A stretch of 31,591 nucleotides of DNA from Bacteroidia bacterium (GCA_025999935.1 BNXY01000033.1:1-31591), one strand, 5' to 3'; positions 15,286 through 23,333 are shown, numbered from the stretch's first letter. Notes: generated by a model from the sequence alone, not told the origin. Numbers and translations: made by a program.

Positions 15286-16035
15286 TTATGAATTAGGCAG
15301 AAAAATATAATCGCCCGGCAAGCGTCTGTCGTTTTTCATTTGAGTAACCAACCGGTTTTTATACAACTTATACGGTGTATATCCCAATTCATCAAATAGT
15401 TGAAGAATATTTTCTTCTTCATCCGCCCAAACTTCCACTTGCACTTTAGGTTTACACTTGCGGATAATTTCTTTCATATTAGAAAGAACCGTATATTCAA
15501 ATCCTTCAATATCGCATTTGATATAATCTATCCGTTCTAAATCTTGAAACAAAACGGATGGAATTTTCATTTGCGCTTCAAACTTAAACTGCTGACTCTC
15601 TATACTTCCATCTTTCTGTGGGTCATACACATGCGGAAGTCCCGTATTTAAAACTCCGGTTTGAGAAGAAGAAACCAATTCAATCTTCTTTTCTTCCAAC
15701 CCCAAAGCATAAGGATAAAGCGTGATATGGGCGTATTTTTTAGCCTGCTCATTGAAAATCTGATTGTAAACTGCGATGGGTTCGACGGAAAAAACTTTTC
15801 CGGAAGAGCCTGTCCATTTGGCAAACAAGATGGAATAATATCCCAGATTGGCGCCGATATCAACCACAACATCCCCTTTTTTAATCAATCTTTTGACAAA
15901 ATAGTGATAGGCATAACTTGCATTTCCCTTTAAAAACCCCATTTTGTACAGCAGAAAATAACTCCGTTGAAGAATCCGAAGGTAATTTTTCAAGCCTAAA
16001 GATTTAAAAATAAACCCTTTGAATCGTTTAACCAT
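15286..16035 (-). CDS. FkbM-family SAM-dependent methyltransferase
   Basis: Predicted O-methyltransferase. The SAM-binding motif VVDIGANLGYYS is at about 56-67, followed by KVFSVEP (motif II) and IDYIKCDIEGFEYTVL (motif IV, about 168-183), the usual FkbM order. The substrate is unknown; FkbM enzymes act on polyketides, sugars or lipids. It starts 17 nt after the lpdA stop codon, so it is probably cotranscribed with it, an odd pairing. Its N-terminus is basic and hydrophobic (residues 1-35) and could touch the membrane. Length is 249 aa. Confidence 0.87.
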   Translation of the reverse strand: MVKRFKGFIFKSLGLKNYLRILQRSYFLLYKMGFLKGNASYAYHYFVKRLIKKGDVVVDIGANLGYYSILFAKWTGSSGKVFSVEPIAVYNQIFNEQAKKYAHITLYPYALGLEEKKIELVSSSQTGVLNTGLPHVYDPQKDGSIESQQFKFEAQMKIPSVLFQDLERIDYIKCDIEGFEYTVLSNMKEIIRKCKPKVQVEVWADEEENILQLFDELGYTPYKLYKNRLVTQMKNDRRLPGDYIFLPNS

Positions 16036-16052
16036 AAATTGTTTTGTGTATT

Positions 16053-17408
16053 TTATAAAGTTTCTTTAATGATTTCGCCGACCGTCGGATGCGGGAAAAT
16101 CATCGCTTTCAATTCTCCGGTTTTCAGGCCTTTTTCTATGGCGATTCCCGCAATCACAATGATTTCCGAAGCGGGATTTCCCAGAATATGAACGCCCAGA
16201 ATATTTCCGTCTTCACTTTCCAATATTTTGCAAACACCGTTTCCCTGCTCATTTTCAGCGACAAATCGTCCGGAATAAGCCATAGGCAATTGTTTAACAG
16301 CATAAGCGACGCCTTCCGATTGCAAAATATCTTCCGTTTTACCGACACCGGCAATTTCGGGGTTTGTGTACACCACGCCGGGAATGGCTTTGTAAGACAT
16401 TTTTTCGGCTTTACCGAGAATATGTTCCACGGCAACTTCCGCCTCACGGACAGCAGTATGCGCCAACAATGAAAATCCGGTAATATCGCCGCAAGCATAA
16501 ATATTCGGTTGGGAAGTTTGCATAAATTCATTGACTTTCAATCCATTCCCGAATGTTTCCAATGAAATATTTTCCAAACCGAAACCGGTCAGAACCGGTT
16601 TGCGGCCTACACTCAAAAGTATTTTTGCGGTTTCCAATATTCGTTTTTCGCCATCTTTCTCAATTTCCACCTGATTGTTATGAACGGAAACAACTTTTGT
16701 ACCCAAATGAAATTCAATGCCTTTTTTGGTCAATTCATTCCGCAGAAGCGCAGAAAGTTCCTTGTCCATTCCGCCCAGAATTTCATCCAACATTTCCACG
16801 ACAACCACTTTGGTTCCCAATGTATTGAAAAAAGAAGCGAACTCAATACCAATCACTCCTCCCCCGATTATCACTAAGGATTCGGGAATTTCTTTATTGT
16901 CTAAGGCTTCACGGCTTGTCCAAAAATTCGTTTCTTTGATGCCCGAAATAGGCGGAATAACGACTTCCGAACCGGTACAAAGCAGCAGGTTTTTGGCAGA
17001 ATAAGTTTGTTCATTGCAGAGAATTTCAATCGAATTGTCATTGCGGGCTTGACCGGCAATATCCCTAATTACCGCAGTCCCGATAACCGTTTCAACCCCG
17101 GACTCAGTCATTTTCGCGCGGATTCCGGCGGTCAATTTGCGAACCACTTTATTTTTCCGGGCAATAATTTTTGACAAATCAAACTGAACATTCTCGCAAG
17201 AGATGCCGTATTTGGCGGAATCTTTGGCGGAATGAAACACTTTGGCGGAATAAAGAAGCGTTTTTGTCGGAATACATCCTTCATTCAAACATACGCCACC
17301 CAAGACATTTTTTTCAAAAATAATGGTTTTCAACCCATTCTTTCCGGCCAATTCTGCAGCGGTATAACCTGCAGGGCCGCCTCCTATAATTGCTAAATCG
17401 TAAATCAT
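16053..17408 (-). CDS. lpdA: Dihydrolipoyl dehydrogenase
   Basis: FAD-dependent E3 enzyme that reoxidises dihydrolipoamide in 2-oxoacid dehydrogenase or glycine cleavage complexes. The FAD-binding IGGGPAGYTAA (8-18), redox disulfide C40/C45 in GGVCLNEGCIPTK, NAD-binding IIGGGVIGIEF (180-190), CGDITG and the C-terminal HPTVGE with catalytic His440 are all present. Length is 451 aa. No E1/E2 or gcv genes lie nearby. Residues 115-125 (RDIAGQARNDN) look like translated palindromic repeat DNA inserted in frame, in a variable hairpin. The promoter is on the minus strand at 17474-17504. Confidence 0.94.
   Translation of the reverse strand: MIYDLAIIGGGPAGYTAAELAGKNGLKTIIFEKNVLGGVCLNEGCIPTKTLLYSAKVFHSAKDSAKYGISCENVQFDLSKIIARKNKVVRKLTAGIRAKMTESGVETVIGTAVIRDIAGQARNDNSIEILCNEQTYSAKNLLLCTGSEVVIPPISGIKETNFWTSREALDNKEIPESLVIIGGGVIGIEFASFFNTLGTKVVVVEMLDEILGGMDKELSALLRNELTKKGIEFHLGTKVVSVHNNQVEIEKDGEKRILETAKILLSVGRKPVLTGFGLENISLETFGNGLKVNEFMQTSQPNIYACGDITGFSLLAHTAVREAEVAVEHILGKAEKMSYKAIPGVVYTNPEIAGVGKTEDILQSEGVAYAVKQLPMAYSGRFVAENEQGNGVCKILESEDGNILGVHILGNPASEIIVIAGIAIEKGLKTGELKAMIFPHPTVGEIIKETL
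17034..17066. repeat. Repeat-derived in-frame insert inside lpdA
   Basis: On the plus strand the segment reads GTCATTGCGGGCTTGACC then GGCAAT, an imperfect palindrome (ATTGCGGG/CCGGCAAT). I recall this as a dispersed repeat in many Bacteroidota genomes. On the minus strand it codes for RDIAGQARNDN. Confidence 0.6.
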
Positions 17409-17434
17409 TTTTTTTATTATTATTCAATTTTCTG

Positions 17435-17442
17435 CAAATGTA
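17435..17442 (-). promoter_or_regulatory. Second possible -7 box for lpdA
   Basis: TACATTTG on the minus strand, 26 nt before the lpdA ATG. No CAA (TTG) partner is found at the right distance, so the box at 17474 is preferred. Confidence 0.35.
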
Positions 17443-17473
17443 CGTTTTTTCTTCAGTTATAAATTTTAGTTCG

Positions 17474-17504
17474 CAAAGATACTTCTTTTTGTTATAAAAA
17501 GCAA
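17474..17504 (-). promoter_or_regulatory. Promoter of lpdA
   Basis: On the minus strand: TTG (17504-17502), 20 nt, TATCTTTG (17481-17474). A perfect Bacteroidota promoter. Confidence 0.87.
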
Positions 17505-17623
17505 AATCAAATTCAAATTGATAAATAACCGTTAATAGTAATAAGGTTGGGGTTATCGGGTAATATAATCCTTTACTGTTAAGGTGTTTTGTTGTTTTTA
17601 AGGTTTAAAATGAGGTTCTGTTT
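17505..17623. other. Intergenic sequence between lpdA and the MITE
   Basis: AT-rich, no gene seen. The last 8 bases (TTCTGTTT, 17616-17623) are the left copy of the target-site duplication of the adjacent element. Confidence 0.5.
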
Positions 17624-17748
17624 AATGACTATCCGCAAAATTACCCCTAAATCCCCTAAAGGGGACTTTGGCGTAGCAAAAACATGTAAGTTCGCAGGCT
17701 CTAAAAGCCCCCTTTAGGGGGTTGGAGGTAGAATAGCGGATGGTCATA
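17624..17748. mobile_element. MITE-like palindromic element with 8-bp duplication
   Basis: A 125-bp element with terminal inverted repeats ATGACTATCCGC (17625-17636) and GCGGATGGTCAT (17736-17747, 11 of 12 matching). Each half holds an inner palindrome (CCCCTAAAGGGG at 17653-17664; CCCCCTTTAGGGGG at 17708-17721), and the halves are inverted to each other. It is flanked on both sides by TTCTGTTT (17616-17623 and 17749-17756), which looks like an 8-bp target-site duplication. It has no coding capacity and lies between the lpdA and acpP promoters. Confidence 0.82.
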
Positions 17749-17760
17749 TTCTGTTTTTAA

Positions 17761-17793
17761 TGCACAAAAAATTAATAATTGTGCAATTTTTTT
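17761..17793 (+). terminator. Hairpin with T-run, or operator, upstream of acpP
   Basis: TGCACAA (17761-17767) and TTGTGCA (17779-17785) form a 7-bp inverted repeat with an 11-nt loop, followed by a long T run. It looks like a terminator. But no plus-strand gene lies upstream, so it may equally be an operator for the acpP promoter just downstream, or may block transcripts coming out of the MITE. Confidence 0.45.
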
Positions 17794-17825
17794 GCGATTT
17801 TCTTTTTTGTTTCAATAAAACTAAT

Positions 17826-17833
17826 TACCTTTG
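17826..17833 (+). promoter_or_regulatory. Promoter -7 box of the acpP-fabF-rnc operon
   Basis: TACCTTTG fits TAnnTTTG, about 53 nt before the acpP ATG. The -33 element is unclear inside a T-rich stretch (TTG at 17807-17809 is 16 nt away). Confidence 0.7.
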
Positions 17834-17885
17834 CAGTGCAAAAAAGAATAAATCTTTCACATTATTAATTAAAAATTTAGAAATT

Positions 17886-18122
17886 ATGTCTGAAATTGCA
17901 GAAAGAGTAAAGAATATTATCGTTGATAAATTGAGCGTGGAGGAATCCGAAGTTACCAACGATGCAAGCTTTACCAATGATTTAGGCGCTGATTCGTTAG
18001 ACACCGTTGAACTAATCATGGAATTTGAAAAAGAATTTGGAATTACTATTCCCGACGATCAAGCTGAAAAAATTTCAACCGTAGGCGACGCTGTTTCCTA
18101 CATTGAAAAAGCAGAAAAGTAA
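17886..18122 (+). CDS. acpP: Acyl carrier protein
   Basis: Carries growing fatty acyl chains on a 4'-phosphopantetheine arm. The 78-aa acidic protein has the attachment site Ser37 in [12 protein letters not shown]. The start is the ATG at 17886; the open frame continues upstream to 17760, but that part lies across the promoter. The promoter and gene order (acpP then fabF after 20 nt, then rnc) mark a compact operon that is common in this phylum. Confidence 0.97.
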   Translation: MSEIAERVKNIIVDKLSVEESEVTNDASFTNDLGADSLDTVELIMEFEKEFGITIPDDQAEKISTVGDAVSYIEKAEK

Positions 18123-18142
18123 GAAACTCAATTTAAAACCTT

Positions 18143-19405
18143 ATGGAATTAAAAAGAGTCGTAGTAACGGGTCTGGGAGCCATCACTCCTGTAGGAAAAA
18201 ATGTAGAAACTACATGGAATTCCTTAATTAACGGAGTAAGTGGGGCCGGACCCATTACTTTATTTGACACGGAAAAATTTAAGACAAAATTTGCTTGTGA
18301 AGTCAAAGGGTTCGATGCAACCGAATACTTCGACCGGAAAGAAGCCAGAAAATTAGACAGATACGCCCAGTTTGGCGTAATCGCGGCCAAGGAAGCGATT
18401 ACAGATGCCGGATTGGATTTGGAAGGAATTGATAAAGACCGTGTAGGCGTTATTTTTTCGTCCGGAATCGGAGGAATTGACACATTTGATCAGGAAGTGG
18501 GTTATTTTTTTCAGCATCCTGAGTTGGGGCCTAAGTTCAATCCGTTTTTCATTCCCAAAATGATTGGCGATATTGCCGCCGGCCACATCTCCATTATCTA
18601 TGGTTTCAGGGGGCCGAACTTCGGAACGGTTTCAGCTTGCGCTTCTTCTACGAATGGCGCCGTTTCCGCATTCGATCATATTCGTTTGGGAAAAGCCGAT
18701 GCCATCGTAACCGGCGGCGCTGAGGCCGCCATTACGGTTTCCGGACTTGGCGGATTTAACTCAATGAATGCGCTTTCAACGCGCAACGATTCGCCGCAAA
18801 CTGCATCCCGTCCGTTTAGTGCAAGCCGCGATGGTTTTGTGATGGGCGAAGGCGCTGTCAGTATGGTATTTGAAGAATTAGAACATGCCTTGGCGCGTGG
18901 TGCGAAAATCTACGCCGAAGTCGTTGGCGGAGGCGCATCGGGCGATGCTTATCACCTGACAGCTTCGCATCCCGAAGGTCTGGGCGCTATCTTGGTGATG
19001 AAGAATGCGTTAATCGACGCCAATATGAATCCGGAAGATATTGATTACATCAATGTGCATGGAACCTCTACTCCGGTGGGAGACCCTTCCGAATCAAAGG
19101 CCATAAAGGATGTTTTCGGTGAAAATGCCTACAAGTTGAACATCAGTTCCACCAAATCAATGACCGGCCACATGCTGGGAGCCGCAGGAGCGGTTGAAGC
19201 AATGGCTTGTATTTTGGCGGTTCAAAACGATATTATCCCTCCAACGATCAATCACGAACCGGATGACGATGATCCCGAAATCGATTATAAGTTGAATTTC
19301 ACTTTCAACAAAGCCCAAAAAAGGGAAGTGCGCGCTGCGCTTTCCAATACTTTTGGCTTTGGCGGACACAATGCTTGCATTATTGTTAAGAAATTTACAA
19401 AATAG
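18143..19405 (+). CDS. fabF: 3-oxoacyl-ACP synthase II
   Basis: Elongating condensing enzyme of type II fatty acid synthesis; condenses malonyl-ACP with acyl-ACP. The catalytic triad is visible: Cys166 in SACASST, His306 in NVHGTSTPVGD and His343 in SMTGHMLGAAGA, with Lys338 before it. Length of 420 aa is standard. Its partner acpP lies 20 nt upstream and rnc starts 6 nt after its stop codon. Confidence 0.97.
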   Translation: MELKRVVVTGLGAITPVGKNVETTWNSLINGVSGAGPITLFDTEKFKTKFACEVKGFDATEYFDRKEARKLDRYAQFGVIAAKEAITDAGLDLEGIDKDRVGVIFSSGIGGIDTFDQEVGYFFQHPELGPKFNPFFIPKMIGDIAAGHISIIYGFRGPNFGTVSACASSTNGAVSAFDHIRLGKADAIVTGGAEAAITVSGLGGFNSMNALSTRNDSPQTASRPFSASRDGFVMGEGAVSMVFEELEHALARGAKIYAEVVGGGASGDAYHLTASHPEGLGAILVMKNALIDANMNPEDIDYINVHGTSTPVGDPSESKAIKDVFGENAYKLNISSTKSMTGHMLGAAGAVEAMACILAVQNDIIPPTINHEPDDDDPEIDYKLNFTFNKAQKREVRAALSNTFGFGGHNACIIVKKFTK

Positions 19406-19411
19406 ATAAAG

Positions 19412-20194
19412 GTGTTTAGGGATATGCTTTATAGGATAAGGCTCTTTCTTTGTTCAAAGAAAGAGCCTTATTTTGCTTTATACAAAATAACCGGATATCA
19501 TCCCAAAGATATTACTTTGTATGAGGAAGCTTTACTGCACAAATCTTACGCTAAACGCGACACCAACGGCCGTTACCGCAACAATGAACGGCTCGAATTT
19601 CTGGGCGACGCCATTTTGAGCGCCATAATTGCAGATATTGTTTTCAAAAAATTCAAGAACTGTGACGAAGGTTTCCTTACCAACACCCGCTCCAAAATCG
19701 TCAAACGCGGAACGCTCGACCTGATTTCCCGCGAACTTGGACTTCATAAATTAATTGTTTCCTCTTCCCATCTCCGTTCTCAAAAAAATCATATTCTGGG
19801 AAATGCGCTGGAGGCGTTTATCGGCGCTGTCTATTTGGATTTGGGATACCGGAAAACACACCGGTTTATTGAGGCGAAAATCATCAAGACTTGTATTAAT
19901 ATTGATGCTTTAGCCAAAAAGGAAGAGAATTTTAAATCAAAACTACTCGAATGGAGCCAAAAATACAAAGTGGAATTGGAATTTAGAGTGGTGGAAAAAT
20001 ATACGGATAACGAAAATAATCTCATCTTCCAAAGTCAGGCGCTGCTAAACGGAATAATGGCTGGAATCGGAACCGGTTATTCCAAAAAAGAATCCGAGCA
20101 GCAAGCCTCTCATATAGCATTAAAAAAAATCAAGGCAAACAAGGAATTTGTGCAAAGGGTAATAGATGTAAAAAGGGAAGCGGAACGCGGATGA
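19412..20194 (+). CDS. rnc: Ribonuclease III
   Basis: Cuts double-stranded RNA in rRNA maturation and mRNA turnover. The signature NERLEFLGDAILS is at 58-70 (metal ligands Glu63 and Asp67 region) and the second acidic site is NALEAFIGAVYLDLG (131-145). A C-terminal double-stranded RNA-binding domain covers about 173-245. The GTG at 19412 is taken as start because the spacing to RIRLF fits relatives as I recall them and it lies 6 nt after fabF; the ATG at 19424 is the alternative. Codons 9-20 form a perfect inverted repeat (19436-19471). The last codons and the stop (ERG then TGA) fall inside a palindromic repeat that starts at 20182. Confidence 0.94.
   Translation: MFRDMLYRIRLFLCSKKEPYFALYKITGYHPKDITLYEEALLHKSYAKRDTNGRYRNNERLEFLGDAILSAIIADIVFKKFKNCDEGFLTNTRSKIVKRGTLDLISRELGLHKLIVSSSHLRSQKNHILGNALEAFIGAVYLDLGYRKTHRFIEAKIIKTCINIDALAKKEENFKSKLLEWSQKYKVELEFRVVEKYTDNENNLIFQSQALLNGIMAGIGTGYSKKESEQQASHIALKKIKANKEFVQRVIDVKREAERG
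19436..19471 (+). promoter_or_regulatory. Perfect 17-nt inverted repeat in the rnc start region
   Basis: ATAAGGCTCTTTCTTTG (19436-19452) and its exact reverse complement (19455-19471) are separated by TT. In RNA this folds as a 16-bp stem with a GUUC loop, 24 nt after the GTG start. TTTTG follows, too short for a strong terminator. It encodes RIRLFLCSKKEPYF, part of the normal protein. Confidence 0.9.
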
Positions 20195-20240
20195 CACGGA
20201 TTAGCGCGGAATAAAAAAAAATCCGCGTCATCCGCGTTCC
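20182..20240. repeat. Palindromic repeat at the rnc/fumarase junction, probable bidirectional terminator
   Basis: GGAACGCGGATGACACGGAT (from 20182) and the segment 20220-20240 (ending TCATCCGCGTTCC) are inverted, 20 of 21 positions matching, with an A-rich centre. It lies between the convergent ends of rnc and the fumarase gene, and rnc ends inside its left arm. A related repeat is at 21940-22054. Confidence 0.85.
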
Positions 20241-20256
20241 ATATTTGCACCCTTTT

Positions 20257-21876
20257 TTATTTCAACTTCTTGAAAAAATCATTTCCTTTATCATCCACCA
20301 AAATAAATGCCGGGAAATCTTCCACTTCAATTTTCCAAATCGCTTCCATTCCCAATTCGGGATACGCTAAACATTCGATGCTTTTGATGTTGTTTTGCGC
20401 CAAAATGGCTGCCGGGCCGCCGATCGAACCCAGATAGAATCCGCCGTGTTTTTGACAGGCCTCGGTCACTTGTTGGCTGCGGTTGCCTTTGGCTAACATA
20501 ATCATGCTGCCGCCCTGCGACTGGAATAAATCGACATACGAATCCATCCTTCCGGCTGTGGTCGGCCCCATCGAACCACATGCCATGCCTTTCGGCGTTT
20601 TGGCCGGGCCGGCGTAATAAATGGGATGGTCTTTGATGTATTGCGGTAAATCTTCGCCTTTGTCCAACAGTTCTTTCAGTTTGGCATGGGCAATGTCGCG
20701 GCCTACAACAATTGTGCCGTTCAACGACAAACGGGTGGAAACCGGATACTTGGTCAAATCGGCGAGAATCTCTTTCATCGGGCGGTTCAGGTTGATTTTG
20801 ACCGCTTCGCCTTCGCCGGCTTTCCGGTATGCTTCGGGAATGTATTGTGCAGGATGTGTTTCTAATTTTTCAATCCAAACGCCATCCTTGTTGATTTTCG
20901 CTTTGATATTCCGGTCTGCCGAACAGGAAACTGCCATGCCGACCGGACAGGAAGCGCCGTGACGCGGCAAACGGACAATCCGGATGTCGTGTGCCAGATA
21001 TTTTCCGCCGAACTGAGCGCCCAAGCCGATTTCCTGAGCGGCTTTCAGCATCTTTTCTTCCAATTCAATGTCGCGGAAAGCCTGACCGCCTTCGTTTCCC
21101 TGAGTCGGTAATTTATCGTAATATTTGGTAGAAGCCAATTTGACGGTTTTCAGACACATATCCGCCGAAGCGCCGCCAATAACAAAAGCGATATGGTAAG
21201 GCGGACAAGCAGCTGTTCCCAGCGATTTCATTTTTTCGACCAAAAATTTCTCCAAGCTTGCGGGATTCAACAAAGCCCTTGTTTCCTGATACAGATAAGT
21301 TTTATTGGAAGAGCCTCCGCCTTTGGCAATGCACAGGAATTTGTACTCGTTTCCATCAATCGCCTGAATATCAATTTGGGCGGGGAGATTGCAACCGGTA
21401 TTTTTTTCGGTGTACATATCCAAGGGAACATTTTGAGAATAGCGCAGATTTTCTTCGGTATAAGTTTTGTAAACGCCTTTGGAAAGGGCTTCTTCATCAC
21501 CGCCGCCCGTCCAGACTTGTTGGCCTTTTTTGGCGATGATAGTAGCCGTTCCCGTATCCTGACAGAAAGGAAGCACGCCTTTAGCGCTCACTTCCGCATT
21601 GCGCAACATGGTCAATGCCACGTATTTGTCGTTGTCGCTCGCTTCGGGGTCGGACAGGATTTTGGATACCTGTTTCTGGTGTTCCGGCCGCAGATAAAAT
21701 GCGCAGTCGTGGAAACAGGCATTGGCCAACTTCGTTAACGCTTCCGGTTCCACTTTCAGGATTTCGTGTCCTTCAAAAGAAGAAACCGAAACGCCTTCGT
21801 CCGTTAATTTATAATACTCGGTGTCGTCTTTTCCTACCGGAAAAGGATTTTGATACTTAAATGGAGGTGTTGCCAT
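20257..21876 (-). CDS. fumA: Fumarate hydratase, class I ([4Fe-4S])
   Basis: Interconverts fumarate and malate in the citric acid cycle or the reductive branch to succinate. Oxygen-sensitive iron-sulfur enzyme. The three expected cluster cysteines are Cys105 (LPFCQDTGT), Cys224 (TAACPPYH) and Cys318 (VSCSADRN), the same numbering as in E. coli FumA by my recollection. Both halves (alpha and beta) are fused, as in the 540-aa homodimeric type. The start is the ATG at 21876 ([12 protein letters not shown]), 22 nt after a strong promoter box. An upstream ATG at 21954 in the same frame would cross that promoter and is rejected. Confidence 0.95.
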   Translation of the reverse strand: MATPPFKYQNPFPVGKDDTEYYKLTDEGVSVSSFEGHEILKVEPEALTKLANACFHDCAFYLRPEHQKQVSKILSDPEASDNDKYVALTMLRNAEVSAKGVLPFCQDTGTATIIAKKGQQVWTGGGDEEALSKGVYKTYTEENLRYSQNVPLDMYTEKNTGCNLPAQIDIQAIDGNEYKFLCIAKGGGSSNKTYLYQETRALLNPASLEKFLVEKMKSLGTAACPPYHIAFVIGGASADMCLKTVKLASTKYYDKLPTQGNEGGQAFRDIELEEKMLKAAQEIGLGAQFGGKYLAHDIRIVRLPRHGASCPVGMAVSCSADRNIKAKINKDGVWIEKLETHPAQYIPEAYRKAGEGEAVKINLNRPMKEILADLTKYPVSTRLSLNGTIVVGRDIAHAKLKELLDKGEDLPQYIKDHPIYYAGPAKTPKGMACGSMGPTTAGRMDSYVDLFQSQGGSMIMLAKGNRSQQVTEACQKHGGFYLGSIGGPAAILAQNNIKSIECLAYPELGMEAIWKIEVEDFPAFILVDDKGNDFFKKLK

Positions 21877-21897
21877 AATTATTGTTATATTATTGCG

Positions 21898-21928
21898 CAA
21901 AGTTAATCCTTTTCTATCAAAAAAACAA
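21898..21928 (-). promoter_or_regulatory. Promoter of the fumarase gene
   Basis: On the minus strand: TTG (21928-21926), 20 nt, TAACTTTG (21905-21898). A perfect Bacteroidota promoter. Confidence 0.88.
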
Positions 21929-21939
21929 ATCGGTTTTTT

Positions 21940-22054
21940 GAACACGGATGACACGGATTAGGCGGATTTACGCGGATAATATTTTTCATAATCAGATGTA
22001 TTTCAGGAGAATAAAAATCTGCGATAATCAGCGATATCTGCGTAATCCGCGTTC
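21940..22054. repeat. Imperfect palindromic repeat, same family as 20182-20240
   Basis: The left arm starts GAACACGGATGACACGGATT (21940) and the right arm ends GTAATCCGCGTTC (22054). The arms are inverted with several mismatches. It lies between the hflX stop and the fumarase promoter and may end hflX transcription. Confidence 0.7.
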
Positions 22055-22078
22055 TAAATGACTTTTGAAACAGCTTCT

Positions 22079-23305
22079 TTATTCGTCATAATTCTGAAAG
22101 AGAAAATCATTATACGGAAACCGTTGAACATGAATTTCTTTTACCCGCTCGTACAATAATGTTTTGAGTTCTTCTATATTTTGTTTTTCTTTGGCCGAAA
22201 TAAACACGCAATTTTCGTTGAGTTTATTCATCCAAGTCTGTTTTAATTCATCCAAAGAAATATTTTCTTTCGTTTTTGGCGTCAAATCGTCGGATTCTTT
22301 TTCGATATAGGAAAAGGAGTCGGTTTTGTTGAAGACGATAATGACCGGTTTTTCCTCTTTCGTGATGTCGTTCAGCGTTTGTGTAACCACTTCTATTTGT
22401 TCCTCGAAAGCCGGGTGCGAAATGTCAACTACGTGCACCAGCAAATCCGCTTCGCGCACTTCGTCCAAGGTTGATTTGAACGACTCTATCAATTCTGTGG
22501 GCAATTTGCGGATAAATCCCACGGTATCCGATAGCAGGAAAGCCAGATTATCGACGGTTACTTTTCGGACAGTCGTATCTAAAGTGGCGAAGAGTTTGTT
22601 TTCGGCAAAAACTTCCGATTTACTCAGTAAATTCATCAGGGTGGATTTTCCGACATTGGTGTAGCCGACCAAAGCCACACGTACCATTTTTCCGCGATTT
22701 TTCCGTTGGGTGGATTTTTGTCTGTCGATTTCTTTCAAATCCTCTTTGAGTTTGGAAATTTTAGTCAGGATAATCCGTCTGTCGGTTTCCAACTGGGTTT
22801 CACCAGGGCCGCGCATCCGAAGTCCGCCGCTGCCGCTTCCGCTTTGCCGTTCGAGGTGTGTCCACAAGCGTTTCAGTCTGGGAAGCATATAGTTGTATTG
22901 CGCCAATTCCACCTGTGTTTTCGCATGTGCCGTTTGAGCACGGCCGGCAAAAATATCAAGAATCAGGCTGGTACGATCCATAATTTTCACTTTCAATACC
23001 GCTTCCAAGTTCCGCAATTGCTTGGGACTTAGTTCGTCGTCGAAAATAACCATGCCGATTTCATTGTCTTCGTTTTCCGTATAATTTTTGATTTCCTCTA
23101 ATTTACCGGTTCCGACAAAAGTAACGGAATGGGCCATCTCCAAACGTTGTGTAAACCGCTTAACAGTTTGAATACCAGCGGTGTTTGCTAAAAAATCAAG
23201 TTCATCCAAGTATTCTTTGACCTTGGCTTCATTCTGTTCCGGAGTGATCAAGCCGACTAAAACAGCTCTTTCAGTCTCGGTATTGGTAATAATAAAATCC
23301 TTCAT
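22079..23305 (-). CDS. hflX: GTPase HflX
   Basis: Ribosome-associated GTPase that splits stalled or hibernating 70S ribosomes. An N-terminal HflX domain (1-190, with VTFVGTGKLEEI and the glycine-rich GSGSGGLRMRGPGETQLETDRR linker region at about 155-177) is followed by the G domain: G1 GYTNVGKS (214-221), TLDTT (241-245), DTVGF (260-264) and NKTD (326-329). Length is 408 aa. The gene is divergent from the protease gene, and the two promoters lie back to back between 23334 and 23370. Confidence 0.95.
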   Translation of the reverse strand: MKDFIITNTETERAVLVGLITPEQNEAKVKEYLDELDFLANTAGIQTVKRFTQRLEMAHSVTFVGTGKLEEIKNYTENEDNEIGMVIFDDELSPKQLRNLEAVLKVKIMDRTSLILDIFAGRAQTAHAKTQVELAQYNYMLPRLKRLWTHLERQSGSGSGGLRMRGPGETQLETDRRIILTKISKLKEDLKEIDRQKSTQRKNRGKMVRVALVGYTNVGKSTLMNLLSKSEVFAENKLFATLDTTVRKVTVDNLAFLLSDTVGFIRKLPTELIESFKSTLDEVREADLLVHVVDISHPAFEEQIEVVTQTLNDITKEEKPVIIVFNKTDSFSYIEKESDDLTPKTKENISLDELKQTWMNKLNENCVFISAKEKQNIEELKTLLYERVKEIHVQRFPYNDFLFQNYDE

Positions 23306-23333
23306 TTACTGTTGATATGATATAAATTTCGCA

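Noticed and set aside
19436..19471. The rnc hairpin as a simple terminator of fabF
   Set aside because: Only four T follow the stem and it lies within conserved rnc coding sequence; complete termination would silence rnc, which has no other visible promoter. Partial attenuation stays possible.
21877..21954. Longer fumarase starting at 21954
   Set aside because: The extra 26 codons cover the promoter (21898-21928), and the family normally starts close to the ATG at 21876.
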